Positions 19,160-29,246 of a stretch of DNA of 64,000 bases are shown here, piece by piece. Below the pieces are notes generated by a model that had not been told where the DNA came from, made no database searches, and saw only the letters and a list, made by a program, of their open reading frames with translations. The stretch spans positions 88,787,168 through 88,851,167 of the forward strand of contig NC_089220.1 of assembly GCF_963924675.1 (NCBI RefSeq). Direction: 5' to 3'. Numbering within the stretch: position 1 is the stretch's first letter; each line of letters begins with the position of its first letter. The position numbers were made by a program, and so were the translations under genes. The stretch comes from Phocoena phocoena. Lineage: Eukaryota > Chordata > Mammalia > Artiodactyla > Phocoenidae.

Positions 19160-21768
19160 TGATTCCTATTACATGGAAGACCACGATGCCCGTGTGGATT
19201 CCTCAGTGGCCATTGTCTAAGGAGAAATTGGAAGCAGCGTCACAGCTTGTGGAGGAACAATTACAATTGGGACACTTAAAACCCTCTCAATCACCCTGGA
19301 ATACTCCTATTTTTGTTATTAAAAAGAAGTCGGGGAAATGGCGCTTGCTCCATGATTTGAGAGCAATAAATCAACAAATGCAAGTTATGGGACCCATACA
19401 GTGCGGTCTACCGGCCTTGACAGCCATCCCGCAAGGGTGGCCTGTTATAGCTGTTGATATAAAAGGTTGTTTTTTCTCTATCCCATTGAATAAGAAAGAC
19501 AAAGAGAGGTTTGCCTTTACATTACCCTCAATTAATCATGAAAGACCTGATAAAAGGTATCAATGGGTCGTGCTTCCTCAGGGTATGGCCAATAGCCCCA
19601 CCATGTGCCAGCTTTATGTTGACACTGCCTTACAGCCAGTACGGGAGAAGTTCCCGGGTGTTAAAATTATTCATTACATGGATGATGTTTTGCTGTCAGC
19701 CCCTAGCATGACACTGCTTGAGCAGGTTTTAGGAGATTTATCAATGAATTTGGAGACTAGAGGTTTATATTTGGCCCCTGAAAAAATTCAAAAGGGAGAT
19801 TCTATTAGTTTTTTGGGAGCCATTATAAATAAGACCACAATAATACCTCAGAAACTTGAAATTAGAACTAATCATTTAACAACTTTGAATGATTTTCAGA
19901 AATTGCTTGGGGATATTAATTGGCTTCGACCGTATTTGAGTCTGACTCGCTTTGAACTACAGCCTTTGTTTGCTGTATTGGAAGGTAATCCTGATCTTAA
20001 TTCCCCGCGTCAGATGACCCCCGAGGCCCAAACAGCTCTTCAGAAGGTGGAACAGGCTCTTATGAAAGCACAATTACAGCGTTATAACAATGCCTTGCCT
20101 ATTTGGATGTGTGTTCTTCCAACCTTAGGATTTCCAACAGGTGTTCTTTGGCAAGATGGGCCTTTGCTTTGGATTCATACCAAGTCTCTGGGGATGAAGA
20201 CGCTGTCTCACTATCCATCTATGGTTGCTGAGGTTGCCTTTTTGGGTATTAAACAATGTATTTCCGCCTTTGCAATGTTGCCGGAAAAACTTGTAGTTCC
20301 CTATACTAAAGATCAAATAGAAATATTAACTGCCACTACCTCTGAGTGGTCTATACTTATGTATACCTTTTCTGGAATTATTGATAACCATTTGCCCAAG
20401 AGTGAAATTTTGAAATTCATTATCCAGCAACCTGTCATTTTTCCAAGGGTCACTGTAGAGCGACCACTAAATGATGCCCTGACCATTTATACGGACGGAT
20501 CAAAATCCGGAAAAGGGGCTTATATGGTTCAGGGTCAGCATCCTGTCGTTATAGACTATCGACCTGATGCTCCTCAAGTGGTGGAATGTCATGTGGTTTT
20601 GGAAGTTTTTCAACGATTTCAAGAACCCTTTAATTTGATCTCTGATTCATTGTATGTGGTTAATGCAGTGAAACATCTTGAAGTGACCCCCCATATTCGA
20701 TCATCCAGCACAGTGGCATCCTTGTTGGCCGGGATAAGGTTTCAGATATTGCGCCGCCAACACCCCTTTTATGTTACCCATATACGGGCTCATTCCCTGT
20801 TGCCTGGTCCAATGGCAAAAGCCAATGAACAAGTTGATATGGCAACGCATGTTTTCTTATCCTTGGATCACAAGCAGCAAGCACAAGAATTTCATGAGCT
20901 ATATCATGTATCATCTGCAGTGTTGAGAAAGAAGTTTTTCATTACTAGAGCCGAGGCCAGACATATTGTTAAGTCTTGTTCCACTTGTGCCCAATTTTTG
21001 CCGGCCCAAAAGACTGGTGTGAATCCCAGAGGTTTGTCCCCAAACGAGCTGTGGCAGATGGATGTCACTCATGTTCCCTCCTTTGGGAAGCTCCAGTATG
21101 TTCATGTGTCTGTGGATACCTATTCCGGGGTGGTACATGCTACCCCTCTCTCTGGAGAACGGGTTCAACATGTTATTACTCATTGCCTTGAAGCCTGGGC
21201 AGCCTGGGGCAAGCCTGCTAAACTAAAGACAGATAACGGCCCAGCTTATAGTTCCAAGAGCTTTGCTCTCTTTTGTCAAAAAATGCAAATAGAACATGTT
21301 ACGGGCCTGCCTTACAATCCACAAGGCCAAGGTATAATAGAGCGAACTAATCGCACACTTAAAGAATTGCTTTTAAAACAAAAAGGGGGAATAGCGGAGA
21401 ATTGCACCCCGAAGCAGAAATTGTCACTTGCCTTATTTACTCTTAATTTTTTGAATTTACATGATGAGAAAGAAACTTCTGCTGAACGCCATATGATACG
21501 TGAACGAAAGGATTACGGCAGAGTGATGTGGAAAGATGTGTTGTCTAATCGATGGAAAGGCCCGGATCGCGTTGTCATGCGATCCAGGGGATCTCTTTGT
21601 GTTTTTCCGCAGGATCAAGATCCAATTTGGGTCCCAACAAGATTAACAAGAGTCGTGGAAGAGGATCCCAAGGGCGATGCAGGGCGCTCAAGGGATGATG
21701 CTGAGCTGGATAGTGTTGATGAGCCTTTCCCTACTCAAGGCGGAGGACAAGATGTTTTGGGGAATTAG
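19159..21768 (+). CDS. pol: Retroviral Pol: reverse transcriptase, RNase H and integrase, intact frame
   Basis: This frame has 869 codons without a stop. Reverse transcriptase covers roughly residues 1-400, with catalytic D100 ('VIAVDIKGCFF') and Y-M-D-D at 173-176. RNase H follows, with D446 ('IYTDGSKSG'), a Glu in 'VVLEVF', an Asp in 'LISDSLYVV' and the last Asp in 'NEQVD'. Integrase has the H-H-C-C zinc site (H579, H583, C607, C610) and the D635, D692, E728 triad with 35 residues between the last two. The C-terminal tail overlaps env by 92 bases. The ATG at 19,159 overlaps the pro stop (TAATG), but expression is probably by -1 frameshift from pro, because the frame is open upstream. All catalytic residues that I can check are kept, consistent with recent insertion. 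Confidence 0.96.
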   Translation: MIPITWKTTMPVWIPQWPLSKEKLEAASQLVEEQLQLGHLKPSQSPWNTPIFVIKKKSGKWRLLHDLRAINQQMQVMGPIQCGLPALTAIPQGWPVIAVDIKGCFFSIPLNKKDKERFAFTLPSINHERPDKRYQWVVLPQGMANSPTMCQLYVDTALQPVREKFPGVKIIHYMDDVLLSAPSMTLLEQVLGDLSMNLETRGLYLAPEKIQKGDSISFLGAIINKTTIIPQKLEIRTNHLTTLNDFQKLLGDINWLRPYLSLTRFELQPLFAVLEGNPDLNSPRQMTPEAQTALQKVEQALMKAQLQRYNNALPIWMCVLPTLGFPTGVLWQDGPLLWIHTKSLGMKTLSHYPSMVAEVAFLGIKQCISAFAMLPEKLVVPYTKDQIEILTATTSEWSILMYTFSGIIDNHLPKSEILKFIIQQPVIFPRVTVERPLNDALTIYTDGSKSGKGAYMVQGQHPVVIDYRPDAPQVVECHVVLEVFQRFQEPFNLISDSLYVVNAVKHLEVTPHIRSSSTVASLLAGIRFQILRRQHPFYVTHIRAHSLLPGPMAKANEQVDMATHVFLSLDHKQQAQEFHELYHVSSAVLRKKFFITRAEARHIVKSCSTCAQFLPAQKTGVNPRGLSPNELWQMDVTHVPSFGKLQYVHVSVDTYSGVVHATPLSGERVQHVITHCLEAWAAWGKPAKLKTDNGPAYSSKSFALFCQKMQIEHVTGLPYNPQGQGIIERTNRTLKELLLKQKGGIAENCTPKQKLSLALFTLNFLNLHDEKETSAERHMIRERKDYGRVMWKDVLSNRWKGPDRVVMRSRGSLCVFPQDQDPIWVPTRLTRVVEEDPKGDAGRSRDDAELDSVDEPFPTQGGGQDVLGN

Positions 21769-22312
21769 CCGGTCCTGGCCAGTTCCTCTACCGGTCCATT
21801 CCCATAGCAGAGTGCTTCCAATATTTTATTCCACCAGTTGTGAGATGAATACAGCCTGCACTGTATCGTTAGACGATAAATGGGTGCAATATAATGCTAC
21901 AAATGTTGTTTTAAATAATACCCTTTGTTTTAGTTGGAATGCCTCTGTGGACTGCATTCATTTAGCTCGAAAAACCTTGACTGCCTGGAATAACCCACTT
22001 ACGGGAAATCAGGTTCCTCTGTCTATGCTAAATGAAGCCTTGACCAAAATATCACAGGGTCAACATTCTGGCTCTGGTACAGGGAACTCTAACCAGAATG
22101 CAGTGAATGTTACCACCTTACTTTTGAAACATGAGGGCGTGGTCCCCCTACCGAACAATACAAAAAATTGCACTGAGTCTAACCGGACCAGGATTGCTCC
22201 TTACTGTGCTGCCATTGTCAATACGCCTCCAATTTTTACCCCGTTACGCTTGGGGACTTTACTACCTGGCTGTCTTCTGCCTTTACTTTCTTTAAGGAGT
22301 GGGTCGGTGTAG
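21677..22312 (+). pseudogene. env: Env remnant: signal peptide and N-terminal surface subunit
   Basis: This would be the start of the envelope glycoprotein, which mediates receptor binding. The frame starts inside the end of pol, as in intact betaretroviruses. A hydrophobic stretch, 'MMLSWIVLMSLSLLKAEDKM', looks like a signal peptide. It is followed by Cys-containing sequence with seven N-glycosylation sequons (for example 'YNATN', 'LNNTL', 'WNASV'). No furin-type cleavage site, fusion peptide or ectodomain core is present. The frame runs out at 22,312 after passing a deletion junction. The last ~30 codons are out of frame with the transmembrane tail. If translated, the product would be a secreted ~200-residue fragment. 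Confidence 0.8.
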
Positions 22313-22479
22313 GGATGTTTGCAGTGTGTTGCATGGCGGGACTTGTGGTGTGCCTGTGGTTGATATGTCGTTTGCGAACTCGGACAAAGCGAAATAAGAT
22401 GTTGTTCACGCAGGCATTGGTGGCCATTAATCAAGGCGACTCCCCTGGCGCCTGGATCTCCATCTTGAACGACCCGTAA
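22225..22479 (+). pseudogene. env: Env remnant: transmembrane anchor and cytoplasmic tail
   Basis: In the frame ending at the TAA 22,477-22,479, the sequence encodes a Trp/Phe-rich membrane-proximal segment ('WLSSAFTFFKEW'). It is followed by a hydrophobic span ('MFAVCCMAGLVVCLWLICRL') and a basic cytoplasmic tail ('RTRTKRNK'). This is the C-terminal end of a betaretroviral transmembrane subunit. It is in a different frame from the surface-subunit piece: the upstream in-frame stop is at 22,174, so the join lies between about 22,176 and 22,250. The bulk of env is missing. Confidence 0.78.
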
Positions 22480-22690
22480 TGATTGCCCTTGCACAAAAAG
22501 GTTTATGACCATTGCACTTTTGATGGGAATCACGAGGCAACATCAGCCCCTGCACTCCGCGGTCTGTATGGACATTGCACGACGGGGAGGGTGATGAGCC
22601 AGCTTCTCGAACCAGCTCTTGCTCAGCGAGCATCCCATGGGGTGAACGTTTGTGCGGGCATTGTTCGAATTCAGCTCCTGGGTCTAAGAA
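22480..22690 (+). other. ERV 3' untranslated region before the polypurine tract
   Basis: The 211 bases between the env stop and the polypurine tract are retained although most of gag and env are gone. 'gaccattgcac' (22,508) and 'ggacattgcacga' (22,570) are related direct repeats. In MPMV and IAP an RNA export element occupies this interval. That is a positional analogy only. Confidence 0.4.
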
Positions 22691-22706
22691 AACAAAAAGG
22701 GGGAGA
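22691..22706 (+). promoter_or_regulatory. Polypurine tract
   Basis: AACAAAAAGGGGGAGA ends exactly at the TGTGGG of the 3' LTR, as expected for the plus-strand DNA primer. Confidence 0.92.
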
Positions 22707-23120
22707 TGTGGGAAGCCGTTGTTCTGCCATGCCGCAGATAACGTGGAAGCCGTTGTTCTGCTGGTCGCAGATAACGCTTATCAGGGAGTAGCCCAAAGGC
22801 TATGTGCCACACATGCGCCACGACGAGCCAATATGCTAATAAAGGCTCAAAATTGCAACCAATAAATTGTGAACAGCACATATCTTGTTGAGTTAACCAG
22901 CCAACCACAGGTTGAGTTAACCAGCCAACCACAGGTTGAGTTAACCAGCCAACCACAGGTTGCCACAGGTTCTAGTGCATTATAAAAAGCCAGTGTGAAC
23001 AAAGCTCGGGGTCTTCCTTCCATCTGTCTATAACCAAGCTGTACTCCAATAAAGTGTGATACGAGAAGAATCTAGCGTGTGGTGACTTGTCTTTCTGCTG
23101 GTCAGAAGAGGCTCGCCGCA
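22707..23120 (+). repeat. ERV 3' LTR
   Basis: It is 414 bp, from TGTGGG to CA, with the same promoter, repeat and polyadenylation features as the 5' copy. Its one difference from the 5' LTR is T at 22,801. The polyadenylation signal is at 23,048-23,053. Confidence 0.96.
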
Positions 23121-23126
23121 GGGGTG
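23121..23126 (+). repeat. ERV target-site duplication, right
   Basis: 'ggggtg', identical to 17,992-17,997. The match shows that both LTRs come from one integration and that no later recombination has swapped the flanks. Confidence 0.92.
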
Positions 23127-23945
23127 GCCATGGGATTAATTCATATATTTTTGCTGAATATTTTGCAGAGCCAGAGAATGTGGTTCTGGTATTCATAACT
23201 GGCCACTGCAGTCTCCCCCACACAGCCCCACCCTCCCCCTGCCAGCACCTTTGATCCTGACAATAACCTCAGGGACAGAACTTTAGCTTCCTTTACAATG
23301 AAATACAGATGATGCTACCTGCTATGAAGAGACTAGTTCCAAATTGCTTGGAGAAACAGGTAGACTCTAGAGATGTGGGAATGATAAGCTTGCAGAATGG
23401 AGCCAATACAGAAGAGCAGAGGATATTACAATTTACCTGCTCTGATACTTGGACTGTTCATGGACATGAGAACCAGCCTAAGAATCTGAAAGAACAAACC
23501 ATGGCATAGTTAATGCTGTACCCTTAATGTTCCAAATATTGATAAAATAGGTATCTCTGCCTTCAGATTTGTGGCCCTAAGGCATGCAACTCTATTACCC
23601 GGATGTTCTGCCAAGGTGGTAATAGCCTTGATATTTCACTGAGGTAACTGGATGGAGGGGCAAATGTGACTCAAATTGATCTACCATGAGGCTTGGAAAA
23701 GTCATACTTCTATAGAGTCAGTCAGGCTCTGGAGCCTACACACAGCCTAGACTTTCTTACAGAAAGGTTTTATCCATACAAAGAATCACAGTTCGCTTCT
23801 AAAGATTCATTCCTAATCTGCTTATGCATCTTACTGAGGATGTTCATCAATATCCAGGCATACAAGAAATATGCAAAAAGATGATTCCAAATTCTGAGTC
23901 TTATTTTAAAATTTAAGCATGTGGACATGACTAACATGGCAACAT
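23127..23945. other. Unassigned sequence downstream of the ERV
   Basis: Short frames at 23,309-23,509 and 23,693-23,884 show no known motif. I see no gene or named repeat. Confidence 0.45.
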
Positions 23946-24499
23946 AGGTCATTCCCAACTTTATTCCCCCTCACAAGAACAACAACTAACAACTATTCGT
24001 GGACAAGATACCATTGAGAATAACCTAGAACACAGCAGGGGTGAGAATGATGCAGCCTCCCAACACACTGCACAGAGACCAAGATGGACCACATTAAAAG
24101 GGTAAGAGGAACAGCTACACATTGACTACATTGCCCTTCACACAGGCCAGCACAGTGCCACACTGAGAGGTCTCCCCTAAGCCTATGGTTCCTCCAGTGG
24201 GAAAAGAGCCCAGGTGGACATCTACGTCCCCCAGCACCGAGTCACTTCTTGAAAGTCTCATTCCAGTCTCACCTCATGGAGACCATAAGTAAATCTGTGG
24301 ACCTTGACCATTGGGGATTGGATTGTGACAGAGATGGGGGAGGGGTGTGCAACAACCAGTGCTTGGATCTTGGCATACTCTCAGCACCGAAGTAGCAGTC
24401 TGAACCAGCAGCCTTGCTCTTCAGCAGATCCAAGATAGTTGTCCAATCTGACCAGGAAGGGACCTCAAAGAGCATTGATGGCCCTGGAGCCTGGTCTGA

Positions 24500-25960
24500 C
24501 CCTCCATCCACCCAGAGAGCAGAGCTAAGTCACTACCCACTGCTGAGGGTAGCTACTGGCTCCACCCTACAGGAAAGTCTGGCCAGAACACCTGGGAAGC
24601 TGCTCAGCCAAGCATCACTCAAGTGGTGAGCCCAGCCCATAGCACTGCCCATCAGCAGAGCAAAGCAGGCAAACCTATTTGGCCATGGAATTTGAGGCAC
24701 AGTTCTACTTGAGTCAAGACCTTAAAGATAGCTAGTGGGAAGCAGCCGCATAGCACAGGGAGATCAGCTCGGTGCTTTGTGACCACCTAGAGGGGTGGGA
24801 TAGGGAAGGTAGGAGGGAGACGAAAGAGGGAGGAGATATGGGGATATATTTATATGTATAGCTGATTCACTTTGTTACAGCAGCAACTAACACAACAATG
24901 TAAAGCAATTATACCTCAATAAAGATGTTAAAAAAAAAAAAAGACCTTAAAAAGACTTTCTGGCCCTGGAACTGGTTCTGCTGCCCTACCTGGGCAGGGG
25001 AGCTAATTCATAGCCTCCTCCACTACTGGGGGTAGCTTCTGGCCCTGAATGTACAGGAAACCTTACCTGAACACCTGGGAAATTGCTTGGCCCAGCAGCT
25101 CTTGAACAGAAAGCCCAGCCAGTGGCTCTGCCTGTGTGCAGAGACAAGCTGGTAAGCCCATCTGGCCAGAGAGTTTGGTGAACAAGTCTGCCTAATTAGG
25201 TCCCCAGACAAGAGTCTTACCAGCTTTGTGGTTTTTTTGTGCAAACCCCCTACTCTGCCCCCCCCACCTCATCAGGAAAGCTAATCCATAATCTGCCCAT
25301 AGCTGAATACAGCCTCCAACCCTCCTAACCAGGCAACTGAACCAGATCTCCTGGCATCTCAGTAGCCTAGGTTGCAACTTTAATTACAGGGCACTTAAGC
25401 AGAGAACCCAGCCAGCAGCCCTATCCATCTGCAGAGCTAGGACACTGGCCCATCAGGTCACAGATCTTGGCACATAGTTCTGTCTAGTCTGATCCCCAAA
25501 TAAGAGCATTGCCAGCCTTGGGACCTACATGGAGCCCTGCCTGAGCAGGGAAACTAATTAATATCCCTGCTCACTACAGAATATAGACTTCAGCCCACAC
25601 AGCCAGGGGACCTAACCAGAGCACCTGGGAAGTTGCCTATCTTATCCTACGGTCCTGCTTTCAGTGGCACTCGAATAGAGAACATAGCCTGGCACTTTTC
25701 CCATCTGCAGAGTAAAACTGGTAGCCTCATCTGTCCAGGGAATTCAGTGCAGTCTTGTCTGATTTAGGTCCCCAAACAATGAGGTGTATAGGTTTTGGGA
25801 TTCATTCTGCTGTTCCACCAGGGCAGGGAAGCTAATTCATAGCCCCACTCACAACTGAGTATAGTACCCAATTCTGCCATCTAGGACGCCTGACCAGAGA
25901 ACTGAGGCAACTATGGAGCCCAAACTACAGGCTCACTTCAGCAAGGAAACAAAGCAACAG
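24500..25960 (+). repeat. Tandem 277-bp monomers of the L1-C 5' UTR
   Basis: The phrase 'gcaggg-agctaattcatag' and variants recur at about 24,994, 25,271, 25,548 and 25,824, a spacing of 276-277 bp. An earlier unit near 24,510 is interrupted by the short L1. Other landmarks keep the same order in each unit: 'aaccagagcacctgggaag', 'catctgcagag' and 'ggtccccaaac'. Multi-unit arrays of this kind are L1 promoters. Confidence 0.8.
24727..24940 (+). mobile_element. 5'-truncated young L1 3' end
   Basis: It begins 'tagctagtgggaagcagccg' and ends 'aataaagatgtt' plus an A-tail, the 3' UTR of the youngest L1s in this window (compare 53.4-53.65 kb). The target duplication 'aagaccttaaa' lies at 24,716-24,726 and 24,941-24,951. 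Confidence 0.9.
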
Positions 25961-26209
25961 TCTAACTGTTTTCAGCCAGAAGCACCCACTTCCTGACTTT
26001 GGAGCATGATCAGTGGCCTTGTCCCAAAACAGCGCCTGATAAAAAGCCCTACTGGCCGAAGGATGTTGCCAACTGACACAACCAGACCTCCAAGCAAGCA
26101 GACTAGTAAAGAACTGTCTCCCCCAAAGTAACCAGTGAAGTCTAGAAAAGGAAACTGCTTACTCAAATGTTCAGATACCAACATAAGGAATCTAGGATCA
26201 CAAAAAAAT

Positions 26210-27460
26210 CAGGTAAATATTACACCACCAAAGAAATCTAATAAATCTCCAATAACTGGCCCTAAAGAAATAGAGATCTATAAACTGACAACAGAATTCA
26301 GAATAATTCTCTGAAAAAAAGTTTAGTGAAGGGCTTCCCTGGTGGTGCAGTGGTTAAGAATCCTCCTGCCAATGCAGGGGACACGGGTTTGAGCCCTGGT
26401 CTGGGAAGATCCCACATGCCACGGAGCAACTAAGCCCATGCACCACAACTACTGAGCCTGCGCTCTACAGCCTGTGAGCCACAACTACTGAGCCCGTGTG
26501 CCACAACTACTGAAGCCCGCACGCCTAGAGCCCATGCTCCGCAACAAAAGAAGCTACCACAATGAAGCCTGTGCACTGCAAGGAAGAGTAGCCCCCACTC
26601 GCCACAACTAGAGAAAACCCGCACACAGCAATGAAGACCCAACACAGCCAAAAATAAACAAAAATAAAATAAATAAATTTTAAAAAAAGTTTAGTGAACT
26701 ACAAGAACACACCAACATAATTATATAAAATTAGGAAAACAATGCAGGAACAAAGCAAGAAGTTCAACAAAAAGAGAATCATTAAAAAAAAAAATCTTAC
26801 AGTTGAAAAACACAAGGACTGAACTGAAGATTTCAGTAGAGAGCTTCAAGAGCAGATTATGCCACACAGCAGAAAGAATAAGTGACCTAGAAGACATTTG
26901 AAATTATTCATGCAGATGAACAAAAAGATAAAAGAATGAAAAAAGTGATGAAAGCCCCTGGAACTTACTGGACACAATCAAAAGAAACAAGATCTACATT
27001 TTGGGAATTCCAGAAGGAGAAGAGAAAGAGAAAGGGACAGAAAGTATATTTAAAACAATAATGGCTAAAATCCTCTCAAAACTGGGGAAGGAAATGGGCA
27101 TCCAGATCCATGAGGCCCAAAGTATCCCAAAAAGTCTGAACCTAAATAGGGCTACACCAGGACACATTATAACTGAAATGTCAAATGTCAAAGATCTTGA
27201 AAGCAGCAAGAGAAAAGACATAAATTACACACAAGAGAACTCCCATAAGACTATGAACAGATTTTTCAACAGATACTTTTCAGGTCAGGAAAGAATGGAT
27301 TGATATATTCAAAATATTAAAGAAAAAAATGTCACTCAAGAAGTCTATACCTGGCAGAGCTGTCCTTTATAAATGAAGATAAAAAACACTTTCTGTAGAA
27401 AACAAAAGCTGAGGGAGTTCATCAGCACCAGACTTGCCTTACCAGAAATGCTACTGGGAG
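26210..27460 (+). pseudogene. L1-C ORF1 relic
   Basis: The coiled-coil start is degenerate, and the conserved middle is readable at 27,001-27,303 ('MGIPEGEEKEKGTESIFKTI'). A degenerate C-terminal RNA-binding segment follows to about 27,460. Stops and a SINE at 26,331 break it. Confidence 0.75.
26331..26681 (+). mobile_element. Full-length CHR SINE
   Basis: The head 'gggcttccctggtggtgcag' is followed by a B-box-like 'gggtttgagccc', repeated 'gccacaactactgagcc' phrases, and a tail ending 'aaataaataaattt'. The 17-bp target duplication, seven A's plus 'gtttagtgaa', lies at 26,314-26,330 and 26,682-26,698. Confidence 0.92.
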
Positions 27461-28153
27461 TTCATTGCATAGAAGTAAAAGAATGCTAATTAACATCATA
27501 AAAAGAGAACATAGTGTAAAACTTACTGGTAATGGTAAATACATAGTCAAAGTTAGATTCTGTAATATGGTGATGGTAGTGCATAATACACTTAGTACTC
27601 TTAAAAGTTAAAAAAATGTATAAAAATAACCATAACTAAAATAATATTATTGGATAAATAAAATGAAAAAAATATATAAACTGTAACATCAATAGCCAAA
27701 AATATGAAGGGAGAAGTAAAAGTTTAAAGTTTAGAAATGCTATTGAAGTTATAAGTTAAAATAGGGTGTTAACATTTTAAGATATTTTATGTAAGCCTCA
27801 TGGTAACTACAAGGGGAAAAGCTGTAATAACACAAAAGAGCAAGAACATCAAAGCACATAGATATCAGAAGACATCAAAACACACAGAAAAAAGACAGCA
27901 GGATAAGAAGACAATGAATCTACAAAACAACCAGAACAATTAACTAAATGGTAATAGTAAGTCCTTACATAATTACTTTAAATGTAAGTGGATTAAATTC
28001 CACAATCAAAAGACATGAAATATCTGAATGGATTTTTTTAAAAACAAGAAATATCAATACGCTGCTTACAAGAGACTCAGTTTAGCCTCAATAACAGACA
28101 TAAACTGAGAGTGAAAGGATGGAAAAATATATTTCAAGCAAATGGTAACAAAC

Positions 28154-28223
28154 AAAAGAAAGAAAGAAAGAAGGAATGAAAGAGAGGGGGAGGGAGGGAG
28201 AAAGGAAGGAAGAAAGAAAGAAA
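28154..28223. repeat. GA-rich microsatellite
   Basis: GAAA/GGAA/GAGG units run within the L1-C endonuclease region, where the L1 consensus has only a short A/G run. It looks like local slippage. Confidence 0.8.
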
Positions 28224-28799
28224 ACCAGAGGTGTCTATACTTAGATAACATAGACTTGAAACTAAAAATGGCTAAAAAAGGAAAGAAAGTTATAAAATTT
28301 TAAAGGAGTCACCCCATCAAGAATATAAAACAATTCTATACATTTATGCACCCAACTATATAAAGCAAAAATTAACAGAGCTAAAAGGAGAAATGAACAG
28401 CAATACAATAATTGTTGGGGACTTTAGTAACCCACTCTCAACAATGAATATATCATCCAGACAGAGAATCACTAAGGAAATAGTACATTGAACAACACTA
28501 TAGATTAAGTGAACCTAACAGACATATAGAGAACATTCTGACAGTACCAGAATACACATTTCTCAAGCATAGATGAAACATTTTCCAGGATACCATGTGT
28601 TAGGCCACAAAACAAATCTTACTAAATTCAAGAATACTGAAATCATACCAAGTAACTTCTCTGATCACAATGGTATAAAACTAGAAAAAGTAAAAAGAGA
28701 AAATCTGGAAAATTCACAAATATATGGAAATCAAATAACACAGCTGAACAGCCAATGGATCAAAGAAGGAACTAAAAGGGAAATTAAAAAGTATTTTGA

Positions 28800-29246
28800 C
28801 CTGGAGATTATCATATTAAGTGAAGTAAGTCAGAGAAAGACAAACATCATATGATATCACTTACGTGTGGAATCTAAAAATATGATACAAATGAACTTAT
28901 TCACAATACAGAAATAGACTCACAGACATATAAAACAAACTTATGGTTACCAAAGGGGATAGCCAGGTCAGGGCAGGGGGGAGGATAAATTAGGAGTTTG
29001 GGATTAATATATACACACTACTCTATATATACAGTAGATAAACAACAAGGACCTACTGTATAGTGCAGGGAGCTATATTCAATATCCTGTAATAACCTAC
29101 AATGGAAAAGAATCTGAAAAAGAAATAGATATATGTATAACTAAATTACTTTGCTGTACACCTAAACTAACACAACATTGTAACTTAACTATATTTCAAT
29201 ACAAAAATGGTTCAAAAAATTTAAAAAATACACAGCAGCCCCCCCC
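28800..29246 (+). mobile_element. 5'-truncated L1 3' end inside L1-C ORF2
   Basis: It opens at the end of ORF2 ('attatcatattaagtgaagt') and carries the 3' UTR to an A-rich tail. The 14-bp 'aaaaagtattttga' flanks it at 28,786-28,799 and 29,247-29,260. Confidence 0.88.

Larger units (their letters stand above)
17998..23120 (+). mobile_element. Young class II (betaretrovirus-like) ERV with gag and env deletions
   Basis: The provirus is 5,123 bp: LTR, primer site, gag-remnant/pro, pol, env remnants, polypurine tract, LTR. The class II assignment rests on four points. These are the protease with a C-terminal G-patch, the separate pro and pol frames joined by a -1 step, the pol sequence type and the 6-bp target duplication. 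The LTRs are 414 bp each and differ at one position. Pol is uninterrupted. Gag is reduced to a short N-terminal piece and env lacks most of the surface and transmembrane subunits, so the copy cannot make particles alone. Betaretroviral internal regions are normally about 7-8 kb, and here the inside is 4.3 kb. Confidence 0.95.

Noticed and set aside
19511..19711. Second ORF within pol in another frame
   Set aside because: It is a chance shadow of the intact RT frame.
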